Virus record (IMG/VR): IMGVR_UViG_3300027736_001941
Coordinates: 1-25,816 of that record
DNA from: a virus
Length of the DNA stretch: 25,816 nucleotides
Strand: one strand, 5' to 3'
The position numbers and the translations under genes were made by a program. This document shows, piece after piece, positions 14,753 to 21,286 of this stretch. A model generated the notes under the pieces. It searched no databases. It was given only the letters and a program-made list of their open reading frames with translations, and was not told where the DNA came from. The first letter of the stretch is position 1. Each line of letters starts with the position of its first letter.

Positions 14753-14963
14753 AGGTAGATCGGTACTAGTTCAAGACGGTAATGTAGACCGGGCTCTGCG
14801 TAAGTTCAAAAAGAAGATCCAAGAAACAGGACTGCTAAACGAACTTCGAGACCGTGAATTTTATACCAAACCTACTACTGCTCGCAAACTTAAATTGAGT
14901 GCCGCAAAGAATCGTTGGCGTAAAAAAATTAACGAACAGGCCTTGCCGAAGAAGCTTTACTGA
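14739..14963 (+). CDS. rpsU: Ribosomal protein bS21
   Basis: 74 residues; bacterial bS21 is about 71. The pattern DRALRKFKKKIQETGLLNELRDREFY, KPTTARK and the final KKLY aligns along its length with E. coli S21 (ALRRFKR, REFYEKPTTERK, terminal LY). It is highly basic. bS21 sits at the 30S platform near the anti-Shine-Dalgarno end of 16S rRNA and affects initiation. Phage-encoded bS21 is known from several large and aquatic phages and is thought to enter host ribosomes. It overlaps the clpX 3' end and lies before the hsp20 promoter. Confidence 0.93.
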   Translation: MQKLRGRSVLVQDGNVDRALRKFKKKIQETGLLNELRDREFYTKPTTARKLKLSAAKNRWRKKINEQALPKKLY

Positions 14964-14984
14964 GCCAATTTTTTCGTGTATAAT
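14956..14984 (+). promoter_or_regulatory. Sigma70 promoter for hsp20
   Basis: TTTACT at 14956-14961 (4 of 6 consensus) and TATAAT at 14979-14984 with a 17-base spacer; it overlaps the bS21 stop. Predicted start near 14991, just before the first leader hairpin. Confidence 0.75.
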
Positions 14985-14991
14985 AAATAAC

Positions 14992-15053
14992 AATGTAGTG
15001 CCGATGGTCGGGCTACATTACAAGTCATCTTGCTTATATAAAGGAGAAAACAA
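14992..15053 (+). promoter_or_regulatory. ROSE-like RNA thermometer in the hsp20 leader
   Basis: There are two hairpins. The first pairs AATGTAG 14992-14998 with CTACATT 15013-15019 and CCGA 15001-15004 with TCGG 15008-15011. The second holds the Shine-Dalgarno: T15028-A15047, C15029-G15046, T15030-A15045, T15031-G15044 wobble, G15032 bulged, C15033-G15043, T15034-A15042, T15035-A15041, with loop 15036-15040. TTGCT (15030-15034) opposite AGGA with a bulged G is the defining feature of ROSE thermometers of bacterial small-heat-shock genes. The weak AU/GU pairs should melt on warming and free AAGGAG. Confidence 0.68.
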
Positions 15054-15518
15054 ATGACAAAAACTCTCACCCTTCGTTCTTTCGACATTCCCGCGCTCAC
15101 CAAATTTGGTATCGGTTTCGATAACATGTTTGATGAACTCATGCGTGTGAGTGCTCAACAATCTTCTACCAACTATCCACCTTATGACATTGTACAAATC
15201 AATGAAGATGAGTACATGATCAGCATGGCCGTGGCTGGCTTTGGGCATGATAATCTCTCAGTGACCAAGGACAAAAAATTCTTGATTATTGAAGGTAAAC
15301 ACAGTCGTGAGACTCTGGAGAATGCATATGAAGAATCCACTGCAAAATATCTACACAAAGGTATTAGTGAAAGAAGTTTCCGCAGAGAATTCCAACTCGC
15401 GGACCATGTGGAAATCAGCAATGCTCACCTTGAACTTGGTATTTTAAGTGTTCACTTGAAACGTGAAGTGCCCGAAGACGCCAAGCCAAAGACTATTGCT
15501 ATCACATATACTCTGTAA
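15054..15518 (+). CDS. hsp20: Small heat-shock protein Hsp20 (IbpA-type)
   Basis: 154 residues with an AAAGGAG Shine-Dalgarno. An N-terminal FDNMFDEL segment is followed by YPPYDIVQINEDEYMISMAVAGF, the start of the alpha-crystallin domain. The domain continues GKHSRE, YLHKGISERSFRREFQLADHVEISNAHLELGILSVHLKREVPE, which includes the conserved A-x-L-x-x-G-I/V-L-x-V motif, and PKTIAI is the C-terminal IxI-like anchor. It is an ATP-independent holdase that keeps unfolded proteins soluble. T4-like cyanophages also carry hsp20. It is one gene of its own transcript or shares one with clpS, which has a separate promoter. Confidence 0.95.
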   Translation: MTKTLTLRSFDIPALTKFGIGFDNMFDELMRVSAQQSSTNYPPYDIVQINEDEYMISMAVAGFGHDNLSVTKDKKFLIIEGKHSRETLENAYEESTAKYLHKGISERSFRREFQLADHVEISNAHLELGILSVHLKREVPEDAKPKTIAITYTL

Positions 15519-15524
15519 TATAAT
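15496..15524 (+). promoter_or_regulatory. Sigma70 promoter for clpS
   Basis: TTGCTA at 15496-15501 (4 of 6) and TATAAT at 15519-15524 with a 17-base spacer, overlapping the hsp20 3' end. Predicted start near 15531, directly upstream of a strong hairpin. Confidence 0.7.
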
Positions 15525-15535
15525 AGTGTAAATAC

Positions 15536-15558
15536 AGTAGGGGCACAGTGCTCCTACT
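15536..15558 (+). promoter_or_regulatory. 5'-leader hairpin of clpS
   Basis: AGTAGG (15536-15541) pairs with CCTACT (15553-15558), then G-T, G-C, C-G and A-T pairs close a three-base loop at 15546-15548: ten pairs. No T tract follows, so it is not a terminator. It sits at the very 5' end of the message, as mRNA-stabilising hairpins do. The CTCCT at 15551-15555 could alternatively pair with the AAGGA Shine-Dalgarno at 15566-15570. Confidence 0.6.
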
Positions 15559-15576
15559 GAACAACAAGGAACTGAA

Positions 15577-15888
15577 ATGTCACAAAGCGATACAAGAACA
15601 CGAATTAAACCGGCTGAAGATCTTAAAGAACCACCAATGTACCGTGTTGTATATCTCAATGATAATCAAACAACATATGAATTTGTAATTGAAACACTGA
15701 TAGAATATTTTGACTACACAACAGATACAGCACATACTATTACTAGTGACATCCATGACGCTGGATCGGCTTGTGTAGCAGTATTACCTTACGAGGTTGC
15801 TGAGCAAAAAGGTATCGAAGTAACCATGTTAGCACGAGCACAAAACTATCCATTGCAGATTAGAGTTGAGCCCGAAGGCGCAGTTTAA
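15577..15888 (+). CDS. clpS: ClpS, N-degron adaptor
   Basis: 103 residues with an AAGGA Shine-Dalgarno. MYRVVYLNDNQTTYEFVIETL and SDIHDAGSACVAVLPYEVAEQKGIEV..., ending LQIRVEPEG, match the whole ClpS core. Compared with E. coli ClpS, the alpha-amino-binding residues Asn34, Asp35 and His66 correspond to Asn28, Asp29 and His60 and are kept. Asp36 becomes Asn30 and the pocket gatekeeper Met40 becomes Tyr34. ClpS delivers N-degron substrates to ClpAP. Here it would adapt host ClpA, since no clpA is seen. The altered gate suggests a changed residue preference (inference). Its stop overlaps the convergent phosphoesterase stop by four bases. Confidence 0.93.
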   Translation: MSQSDTRTRIKPAEDLKEPPMYRVVYLNDNQTTYEFVIETLIEYFDYTTDTAHTITSDIHDAGSACVAVLPYEVAEQKGIEVTMLARAQNYPLQIRVEPEGAV

Positions 15889-16676
15889 AAATCTATAACA
15901 ATTCGTTGGGGATAATACACTGGTTTGGCATAAGGTGTATCACCCCTACCGCGACAGTTATTAACAAATCTTATTCCCGAACGTGTTTGATCTACACTAC
16001 CATGATAGTGCCCAAAACACCAGGTATGTATTTTATTTTCAGTGTCGGCGGCCATGGCCTGCATCATGAGTCTATTGCCCATGGTATTGAATCTCATGGT
16101 ACCGTCTAGTTCGATATCATGTGCAATTAGTGCAGGATCAGGTACAGTATGAGTAACCATCACAATCTTTTTAACTTCTTTATGAGTTTGTAATCGAGCC
16201 ACACTAGATATCATGTAAGTAGCATCGGTATTGCTCATTCGAGCAATACCTTTAGTGCCAGATTCACTTATAAGATATCTTTCTTGGGCCCATTGCGCAG
16301 ATTGCTCAGGATCAATACCAAGATCAAAATCAAATCCCCACCAACCGTTGGTTCCTAGGATAGCAACCCCATCTACTATGACCACATTGTCTTGGAGATA
16401 GACTACATTAGGAATACGACGCAAACGTTTGGTAAGGTCACTGTAACTATGTCCCAGATCCTCTAGTTGTGTGTAATGTTCGTCGTTGCCATCAACATAA
16501 AATACAGCCTGATAACATTTACCTAAATGTTTAAGAATGCGTGTCAGAATGTCTCGATCGCGGGTAATGTCCCCTGCAACAACACACACAGGACTAGTAG
16601 CCTGGTAAGTCCAATCAAATTCAGTAGGCCAAGTTTCGATGTGTAAATCAGAAATTAAATCAAATGCTAAACTCAT
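15885..16676 (-). CDS. Calcineurin-like metallophosphoesterase
   Basis: 263 residues, minus strand. Metal-binding motifs in order: ISDLHIE (D-x-H) at 8-14, VAGDI (GD) near 33-37, GNDEHY in place of the usual GNH[DE], THTVP, and GHYHGSVD (G-H-x-H) near the C-terminus. The enzyme should hydrolyse phosphomonoesters or diesters; the substrate is unknown. In the third motif Asp stands where His is usual (GND rather than GNH), with a His two residues later, so activity may differ. T4-like phages commonly carry such a protein. It has no Shine-Dalgarno, and TTAAATA lies six bases before its ATG. It converges on clpS with overlapping stops. Confidence 0.85.
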   Translation of the reverse strand: MSLAFDLISDLHIETWPTEFDWTYQATSPVCVVAGDITRDRDILTRILKHLGKCYQAVFYVDGNDEHYTQLEDLGHSYSDLTKRLRRIPNVVYLQDNVVIVDGVAILGTNGWWGFDFDLGIDPEQSAQWAQERYLISESGTKGIARMSNTDATYMISSVARLQTHKEVKKIVMVTHTVPDPALIAHDIELDGTMRFNTMGNRLMMQAMAADTENKIHTWCFGHYHGSVDQTRSGIRFVNNCRGRGDTPYAKPVYYPQRIVIDF

Positions 16677-16682
16677 GATACA

Positions 16683-16689
16683 TATTTAA
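16683..16689 (-). promoter_or_regulatory. T4-late-like TTAAATA box before phosphoesterase
   Basis: On the minus strand TTAAATA lies six bases before the ATG at 16676, where no Shine-Dalgarno exists. It partly resembles the phage late-promoter core and would give an almost leaderless message. Confidence 0.35.
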
Positions 16690-16700
16690 AAGGAAATACA

Positions 16701-17060
16701 ATGAACATTATATTTGGCGACTCGGTTGACACGTTACCCGATCATTATATCAAACTTGAACTGGATACTTTCCGCACCTCTAATAGTGGCAACACAGTTA
16801 CAGCATACTGTTTGGTTGAAAAATTAGCACCAGATGAATTCCACACAATGGAGTCCTACAAAAAGATCCACGCAGATCTACTGAATGCTTATCGTAAACA
16901 ACATTGGAACTATTGTGAACAAGCAATTGAAGGCCTGATGGGACGTTGGGGAGGCGAGTTGGATACATTTTACCAAAACTTGTTAAGTAGAGTATTGGCA
17001 TATAAAGAAACAGATCCAGGCCCAGAGTGGGACGGAATTGTTATTAAATTGGATATTTAA
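16701..17060 (+). CDS. Phage hypothetical protein
   Basis: 119 residues with an AAAAGGAAA Shine-Dalgarno. MNIIFGDSVDTLPDHYIKLELDTFR begins as strands; the middle (SYKKIHADLLNAYRKQHWNYCEQAIEGLMGRWGGELDTFYQNLLSRV) is helical, and the end GPEWDGIVIKLDI is strand-like. I recall similar short 'NIIFGD' proteins in T4-like phages but know no function. It is divergent from the phosphoesterase, with 24 bases between starts, and its 3' end overlaps the convergent glycosyltransferase-like gene by 17 bases. Confidence 0.65.
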   Translation: MNIIFGDSVDTLPDHYIKLELDTFRTSNSGNTVTAYCLVEKLAPDEFHTMESYKKIHADLLNAYRKQHWNYCEQAIEGLMGRWGGELDTFYQNLLSRVLAYKETDPGPEWDGIVIKLDI

Positions 17061-18258
17061 CAATGCGATCAAACTGATCGCAGGCTTGGTTGAAGTTGCG
17101 TTGAAATTCTTCTATTATATTTTTTTGCCAACTTGAATCAAAGAATTTTTGTTTGTTTCTTTGAGCAATAGTTTGCAATTGTGTAAACAAATGCAGTTTT
17201 TGATCTTGGTCTAGTTCACTTATACGTTTCATTTCTTTTACCACTGCTGTTAAGCGTTGTATAGGTTGTTGTATGGTATCATATGTTTCGTCAATCCAGG
17301 GTGCAAAAGTTTCAAAGCCATAGGACCTCATATATTCAAGACTACCGTGTGTAGCCATTAACATAAATGGTTGTCCACAGGCAATTGGTCTAAGTGATTT
17401 TTCAGTGAGATGTAACCTAAGGTCATCAAACAATGTTTCTAACACAACTTCAATGTTAGTAGATCGATAATCCTCGCCGCAATAGTCTGCGCTGGCAGAA
17501 CTGGTAGTTTTGCTAGGTTTAAAATATTGTTCTAAATTGTAGTTAAAGATCTTAAAATCAGAGTTATTAAATTTATGATTGCGGTAATCATGCCCGTCGT
17601 CAACAGGACTAAACCAAGTTTGACATTGCTCAGTTAATTCATTCTGTTGTAATAGTTCAGTAAATTTCAATCGATATTCTCTGGTGCCAATCCAGGCTCG
17701 ATTATAGATTAAAAAATCTTTAGTATTAATATTTTTACTGTTGAGACTAGTATCATGTTCAGCATACCTATACCAATCTCTAGCAATCACTGCGTGACAC
17801 CAATAGTAAACTCCTATGTAATTGTACTGTTGATATTTTTCTAAGTTTTTAGATCTTTGTTCTGAGTGAAATAGCAATGATGGTGTGAACCAATCTAAAT
17901 TTTGTGTGACAATTTTGAGATTGAGTGTTGGCATAAATTTATATAAAGTATCTTGATATTTTGTTAAGATATCTTTACCAATTTGATTTACTAATATTGA
18001 ATTAATTTTACTTAGATCATCAATATCGTCAAACCCTGCATACAAATCAAAATTTAGTGGTTCTTGATCATGACAAAATGCCGCCAGGTTACACAACCTG
18101 CCTTGGAAAGTGTTCAATTTGCTATTGTTATGTGTCTGAAGTTGCAAAAGATCAGCAATATTTCTTGAGCCATGAGGATAAAAGCGATAAATTACTAAGT
18201 CATTACGATTGCAAATATCGCTTAAAAAATTATATAATCTATCTAAAGGTACACTCAT
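17044..18258 (-). CDS. Putative glycosyltransferase-like protein
   Basis: 404 residues from the ATG at 18258, minus strand. A longer in-frame start at 18333 would run into the divergent gene and is less likely. N-terminal part: YNFLSDICNRNDLVIYRFYPHGS and FCHDQEPLNFDLYAG. Middle: YYWCHAVIARDWYRYAEHD, DFLIYNRAWIGTREYR. C-terminal part: ETLFDDLRLHLTEKSLRPIACGQPFMLMATHGSLEYMRSYGFETFAPWIDE, a 'TEK.lrPia.GqPf.l..t.GSLeylr.yGFetF' pattern. This resembles a phage family related in outline to GT-B transferases such as GT10, where an EK pair helps bind the nucleotide sugar. The acceptor is unknown. AT-rich coding compared with neighbours. Confidence 0.55.
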   Translation of the reverse strand: MSVPLDRLYNFLSDICNRNDLVIYRFYPHGSRNIADLLQLQTHNNSKLNTFQGRLCNLAAFCHDQEPLNFDLYAGFDDIDDLSKINSILVNQIGKDILTKYQDTLYKFMPTLNLKIVTQNLDWFTPSLLFHSEQRSKNLEKYQQYNYIGVYYWCHAVIARDWYRYAEHDTSLNSKNINTKDFLIYNRAWIGTREYRLKFTELLQQNELTEQCQTWFSPVDDGHDYRNHKFNNSDFKIFNYNLEQYFKPSKTTSSASADYCGEDYRSTNIEVVLETLFDDLRLHLTEKSLRPIACGQPFMLMATHGSLEYMRSYGFETFAPWIDETYDTIQQPIQRLTAVVKEMKRISELDQDQKLHLFTQLQTIAQRNKQKFFDSSWQKNIIEEFQRNFNQACDQFDRIVKYPI

Positions 18259-18261
18259 AAT

Positions 18262-19500
18262 ATGAAAAAAATTGGTTTTATTGGGATCGGTAAGTTGGGT
18301 CTTGATTGTGCCGAAGTCATGGCAGAGAAGCATGAAGTTAGGGGCTATGATATTTACCCACGTGCGAGCGACTCAGTAAAAGTTTGCGATATTGATGAAT
18401 TGGTCAATGAAAGCGAATGGATTTTTATTGCTGTGCCAACCCCACACGCAGAAGGTTATGATGGTAGTGTGCCCAGTTCGCACATGGAACCTCGAGACTT
18501 TGGTCATGATGTTGTGATTGATGCAATCAACAAAATTAATACGCATGCTCGAGAATCTAAAAAGGTTGTGTTAATTAGTACAGTATTGCCAGGAACAACA
18601 CGCAGAGAATTTGTGCCTAGACTGGCTCTTAAACATCAATTTTTGTATAATCCTTATTTGATTGCCATGGGCTCAGTCAAATGGGATATGGTAAACCCTG
18701 AAATGATCATGATTGGCACTGAAGATGGCAACCCCAACACACTAGCCGGCGAACTTTGTGCGTTGTATGATACTGTAATGCAAAACGACCCACGTTATGA
18801 AATCGGTACCTGGGACGAGTGTGAGGCGATCAAAATATTTTATAATACGTTTATCAGTGCCAAAGTGGGATTGGTTAACATGATCCAAGACTTTGCTATG
18901 CGCATTGGACATATCAACGTTGATGTAGTCACTGATGCACTTGCACGAAGCACTATGCGTATCATGGGATCAAAATATATGACTGCTGGTATGGGAGATG
19001 CAGGTGCTTGCCATCCACGTGATAACATTGCTTTGCGTTGGCTGGCCAAAGAATATGACATTGGTTACGATATGTTTGATACGGTGATGCATGCCCGTGA
19101 AATTCAAGCCAAAAATCTTGCATTGTTTTTGGTCGATCAGGCCAAGCAACGTGGAATGAGTATTGTGATTCATGGCAAAGCATATAAACCTGATGTGCCT
19201 TACTGTATTGGATCGTATTCTACATTGATAGGACATTATGTTAAAGAAGCAGGGTTTAGTATAAGATACCTGGACCCATTGGCAGACGATCCTACTGAAG
19301 TAATTTCAGAATTGATTGGCCCCGCAGTTATATTATGGGCACACAATCGTAAAATTACTTACAACTATATAGATGGCCAAACTGATACATTGCCATATTG
19401 TGCAATTCCACGAAATAGCATTATTGTTGATCCGTGGCGTAAACTTCCTGCAATAGAAGGACTAACAGTAATACCATATGGCAACACACGAAATTCTTAA
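18262..19500 (+). CDS. UDP-glucose/GDP-mannose dehydrogenase family protein
   Basis: 412 residues. N-terminal Rossmann fold IGFIGIGKLGLDCA (residues 4-17), FIAVPTP 55-61, ISTVLPGTTR 105-114. Central domain: ECEAIKIFYNTFIS, then GMGDAGACHPRDN with the catalytic Cys250 in the GxCHPRD context (usual form GxCFPKD). The C-terminal UDP-binding domain starts with IHGKAYKPDV. It oxidises a nucleotide sugar's C6 alcohol to a uronic acid using two NAD+. The exact sugar cannot be told. It starts three bases from the divergent glycosyltransferase-like gene and overlaps the 2OG oxygenase by 23 bases, so these genes likely form a sugar-modifying set. Confidence 0.9.
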   Translation: MKKIGFIGIGKLGLDCAEVMAEKHEVRGYDIYPRASDSVKVCDIDELVNESEWIFIAVPTPHAEGYDGSVPSSHMEPRDFGHDVVIDAINKINTHARESKKVVLISTVLPGTTRREFVPRLALKHQFLYNPYLIAMGSVKWDMVNPEMIMIGTEDGNPNTLAGELCALYDTVMQNDPRYEIGTWDECEAIKIFYNTFISAKVGLVNMIQDFAMRIGHINVDVVTDALARSTMRIMGSKYMTAGMGDAGACHPRDNIALRWLAKEYDIGYDMFDTVMHAREIQAKNLALFLVDQAKQRGMSIVIHGKAYKPDVPYCIGSYSTLIGHYVKEAGFSIRYLDPLADDPTEVISELIGPAVILWAHNRKITYNYIDGQTDTLPYCAIPRNSIIVDPWRKLPAIEGLTVIPYGNTRNS

Positions 19501-19996
19501 ATATCACATTCCTAAATTTTGGAACGACGAGTTCAAGCAACTCGATTATATCAATGAACATTTTAACGACATAGAAAACTCCACACGATGGTTAGCCCAG
19601 GGTTATGCAAATAAATTCACTGGAGACATGTGCGATATGCGCAGTCCACAACCTACATGGAATGAAAGATTTATTAATATCTATACTGGACTAGGTTGGA
19701 AAGACGTTGGTACCAGTTACTATAGAATGAGTACTGGCACTATTTTACCTACTCATAGTGACTTGTATTTGCGTTATATTGAATTGTTTAAGTTACAAGG
19801 TCAAGAGCATCGTATACGCAGGGCAATTGTATTTTTAGAAGATTGGAAACCTGGACACTATGCAGAATATAATAATGTTGCTAAAACTGGCTGGCTATCA
19901 GGTGATGTGATTGAATGGGCATATGATGCACCACACATGGCCGCTAACATGGGCCTTGAGCCAAGATATACACTACAAATTACTGGATGGTTATGA
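19478..19996 (+). CDS. 2-oxoglutarate/Fe(II)-dependent oxygenase-like protein
   Basis: 172 residues. The double-stranded beta-helix signature is visible: THSD gives H93-x-D95, the second His is in DAPHMAANM (His153), and Arg163 in EPRYTLQITG would bind 2-oxoglutarate. Strands AIVFLEDWKPGHY and GWLSGDVIEW lie between them, as in the aspartyl/asparaginyl hydroxylase-like group. It should hydroxylate a substrate that cannot be named. It starts inside the dehydrogenase gene and couples to the amidinotransferase by ATGA. Small 2OG oxygenases are frequent in T4-like aquatic phages. Confidence 0.8.
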   Translation: MATHEILKYHIPKFWNDEFKQLDYINEHFNDIENSTRWLAQGYANKFTGDMCDMRSPQPTWNERFINIYTGLGWKDVGTSYYRMSTGTILPTHSDLYLRYIELFKLQGQEHRIRRAIVFLEDWKPGHYAEYNNVAKTGWLSGDVIEWAYDAPHMAANMGLEPRYTLQITGWL

Positions 19997-20904
19997 TATC
20001 AAGTTACGATGAATGGAGCCCATTAAAAAAGATTGTGGTGGGAAGTGCAACAGATGCCAACTGGCCTGTTAACGACCCTGTGTTCTCCAAGGAGGCTGAA
20101 AAGACCACCTGGAAAGAATCGCCTGTTCCACGTGGCCCAGTTCCACAGCGAATAATTGAAGAAACCAACGAAGATTTGGATGGTCTAGTGACGACCTTGA
20201 TGAGTCTGGGTGTGGAAGTGGTTCGTCCGGATCCACTCAACTTCCAAACTCACGATGGCATGTACAATTATTGTCCGCGTGACCGGCTCCTTGTGTATGG
20301 TTCAACCATAGTTGATCCTGCCATGATGTATCCTTGTAGAGACATGGAACTACAATGCTATCACAACATAGTAGACAGCGCCGACCGTTATTTGTTTATG
20401 CCTAGAAACGAAGGCTTTGTGTTGGATGCGGCTAATGTATGTAGACTGGGTGATAAGATGTTGTTCTTAGAATCCTCAAGTGGCAATCGCAAAGCCTATG
20501 ATTGGTTGTGTGAAGTATTCCCAGATGTCAAAATTGAATTGTGCAATTTTTACGCAGGAGTACATATTGATTCGACTATTGTACCCTTGCGTGAAGGATT
20601 GGTTTTACTTAATGCCAGTCGTGTAAATTTTGACAATGTACCTCGAGTGTTTGATGGATGGCACAAGATTTGGGTAAACGATGTTGTGGCACAAAGTTTT
20701 CATGAATATCCATATGCATCAAAATGGATAGCCATGAACATGTTGGTAGTTGATCCTCATACTGTAATTTGTGATCTACACCAAACCGAATTGATTAAAA
20801 CACTTAAAAGTTACCGATTTGAGGTTATACCAATGGAACTACGCCATAGCCGCACTCTGGGGGGTGGTTTCCACTGTGTAACTTTGGATTTAATTCGTGG
20901 TTAA
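19993..20904 (+). CDS. Glycine/inosamine-type amidinotransferase
   Basis: 303 residues from the ATG at 19993, which gives an ATGA overlap with the oxygenase stop; an ATG at 19987 is also in frame. The family start 'YDEWSPLKKIVVG' is clear. Catalytic residues by family comparison (numbered from 19993): Asp145 in FVLDAAN, His191 in GVHIDSTIVPL, and nucleophile Cys295 in GGGFHCVTLDL. It transfers an amidino group from arginine to an amine such as glycine or an inosamine sugar. Related proteins occur in cyanobacterial phages and in saxitoxin and aminoglycoside pathways. With the dehydrogenase and glycosyltransferase-like genes beside it, an amino-sugar or surface target is plausible, but glycine cannot be excluded. 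Confidence 0.9.
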   Translation: MISSYDEWSPLKKIVVGSATDANWPVNDPVFSKEAEKTTWKESPVPRGPVPQRIIEETNEDLDGLVTTLMSLGVEVVRPDPLNFQTHDGMYNYCPRDRLLVYGSTIVDPAMMYPCRDMELQCYHNIVDSADRYLFMPRNEGFVLDAANVCRLGDKMLFLESSSGNRKAYDWLCEVFPDVKIELCNFYAGVHIDSTIVPLREGLVLLNASRVNFDNVPRVFDGWHKIWVNDVVAQSFHEYPYASKWIAMNMLVVDPHTVICDLHQTELIKTLKSYRFEVIPMELRHSRTLGGGFHCVTLDLIRG

Positions 20905-21218
20905 TCTTCAACCACTGTGGCTGAAATTAACTCTGGAGCCAGATTACTATTTTGTTTTAAAACACAATGTTGTTCGGCTGCCGCCCGATCTAGCCAAACT
21001 GTAGTTACGATACATTCAGTATCTGTCCAAACAACACTGTCTTCGGGCTGTTTGGTGGTTGGAAATGTTCCATTTCTCACAGCATTTATCATAAAGGCTT
21101 GCATATTGGGATCTGATATTTTATTAAAATTTACACGTTCGTCGTGAATTCCTTCTAAGTTTGATCCCAAAGATTCAAGTCCCGCTCTGTTGTAGATATT
21201 AATTGTTTTGATAGTCAT
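20901..21218 (-). CDS. Phage hypothetical protein
   Basis: 105 residues from the ATG at 21218, minus strand. An in-frame ATG at 21251 lies upstream of a probable TAAATA promoter and is less likely. MTIKTINIYNRAGLESLGSN begins as a strand and helix. FNKISDPNMQAFMINAVRNGTF is helical, then SVVWTDTECIVTTVWLDRAAAEQHCVLK. The pattern 'W.D...v..T.W.d.aaA..w' resembles small antibiotic-monooxygenase or MLI-type ferredoxin-like folds, but I am unsure. Convergent with the amidinotransferase, stops overlapping by four bases. Confidence 0.62.
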   Translation of the reverse strand: MTIKTINIYNRAGLESLGSNLEGIHDERVNFNKISDPNMQAFMINAVRNGTFPTTKQPEDSVVWTDTECIVTTVWLDRAAAEQHCVLKQNSNLAPELISATVVED

Positions 21219-21226
21219 GATACTTT

Positions 21227-21233
21227 TATTTAT
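21227..21233 (-). promoter_or_regulatory. T4-late-like ATAAATA box
   Basis: On the minus strand CATAAATA matches the NATAAATA late-promoter core of T4-like phages and lies eight bases before the ATG at 21218. Only weak AAAAG is present as a Shine-Dalgarno. Confidence 0.5.
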
Positions 21234-21251
21234 GCCGTTGTTAAAAATCAC

Positions 21252-21280
21252 TTGACAAATTATGCTTAATAGCGTATAAT
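21252..21280 (+). promoter_or_regulatory. Consensus sigma70 promoter, leaderless layout
   Basis: TTGACA at 21252-21257 and TATAAT at 21275-21280 with a 17-base spacer: perfect consensus. The UVDE ATG is seven bases after the -10 box, on the predicted +1. Confidence 0.88.
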
Positions 21281-21286
21281 TACAGC

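Noticed and set aside
15536-15558. Terminator after hsp20
   Set aside because: The hairpin is strong but no T tract follows; it sits at the start of the clpS message.
18259-18333. 75-base N-terminal extension of the glycosyltransferase-like gene
   Set aside because: It would overlap the divergent dehydrogenase start and its Rossmann motif region; the start at 18258 is more economical.
21219-21251. Longer start for the minus-strand gene ending at 20901
   Set aside because: It would lie upstream of the ATAAATA box and reach almost to the UVDE -35 box.
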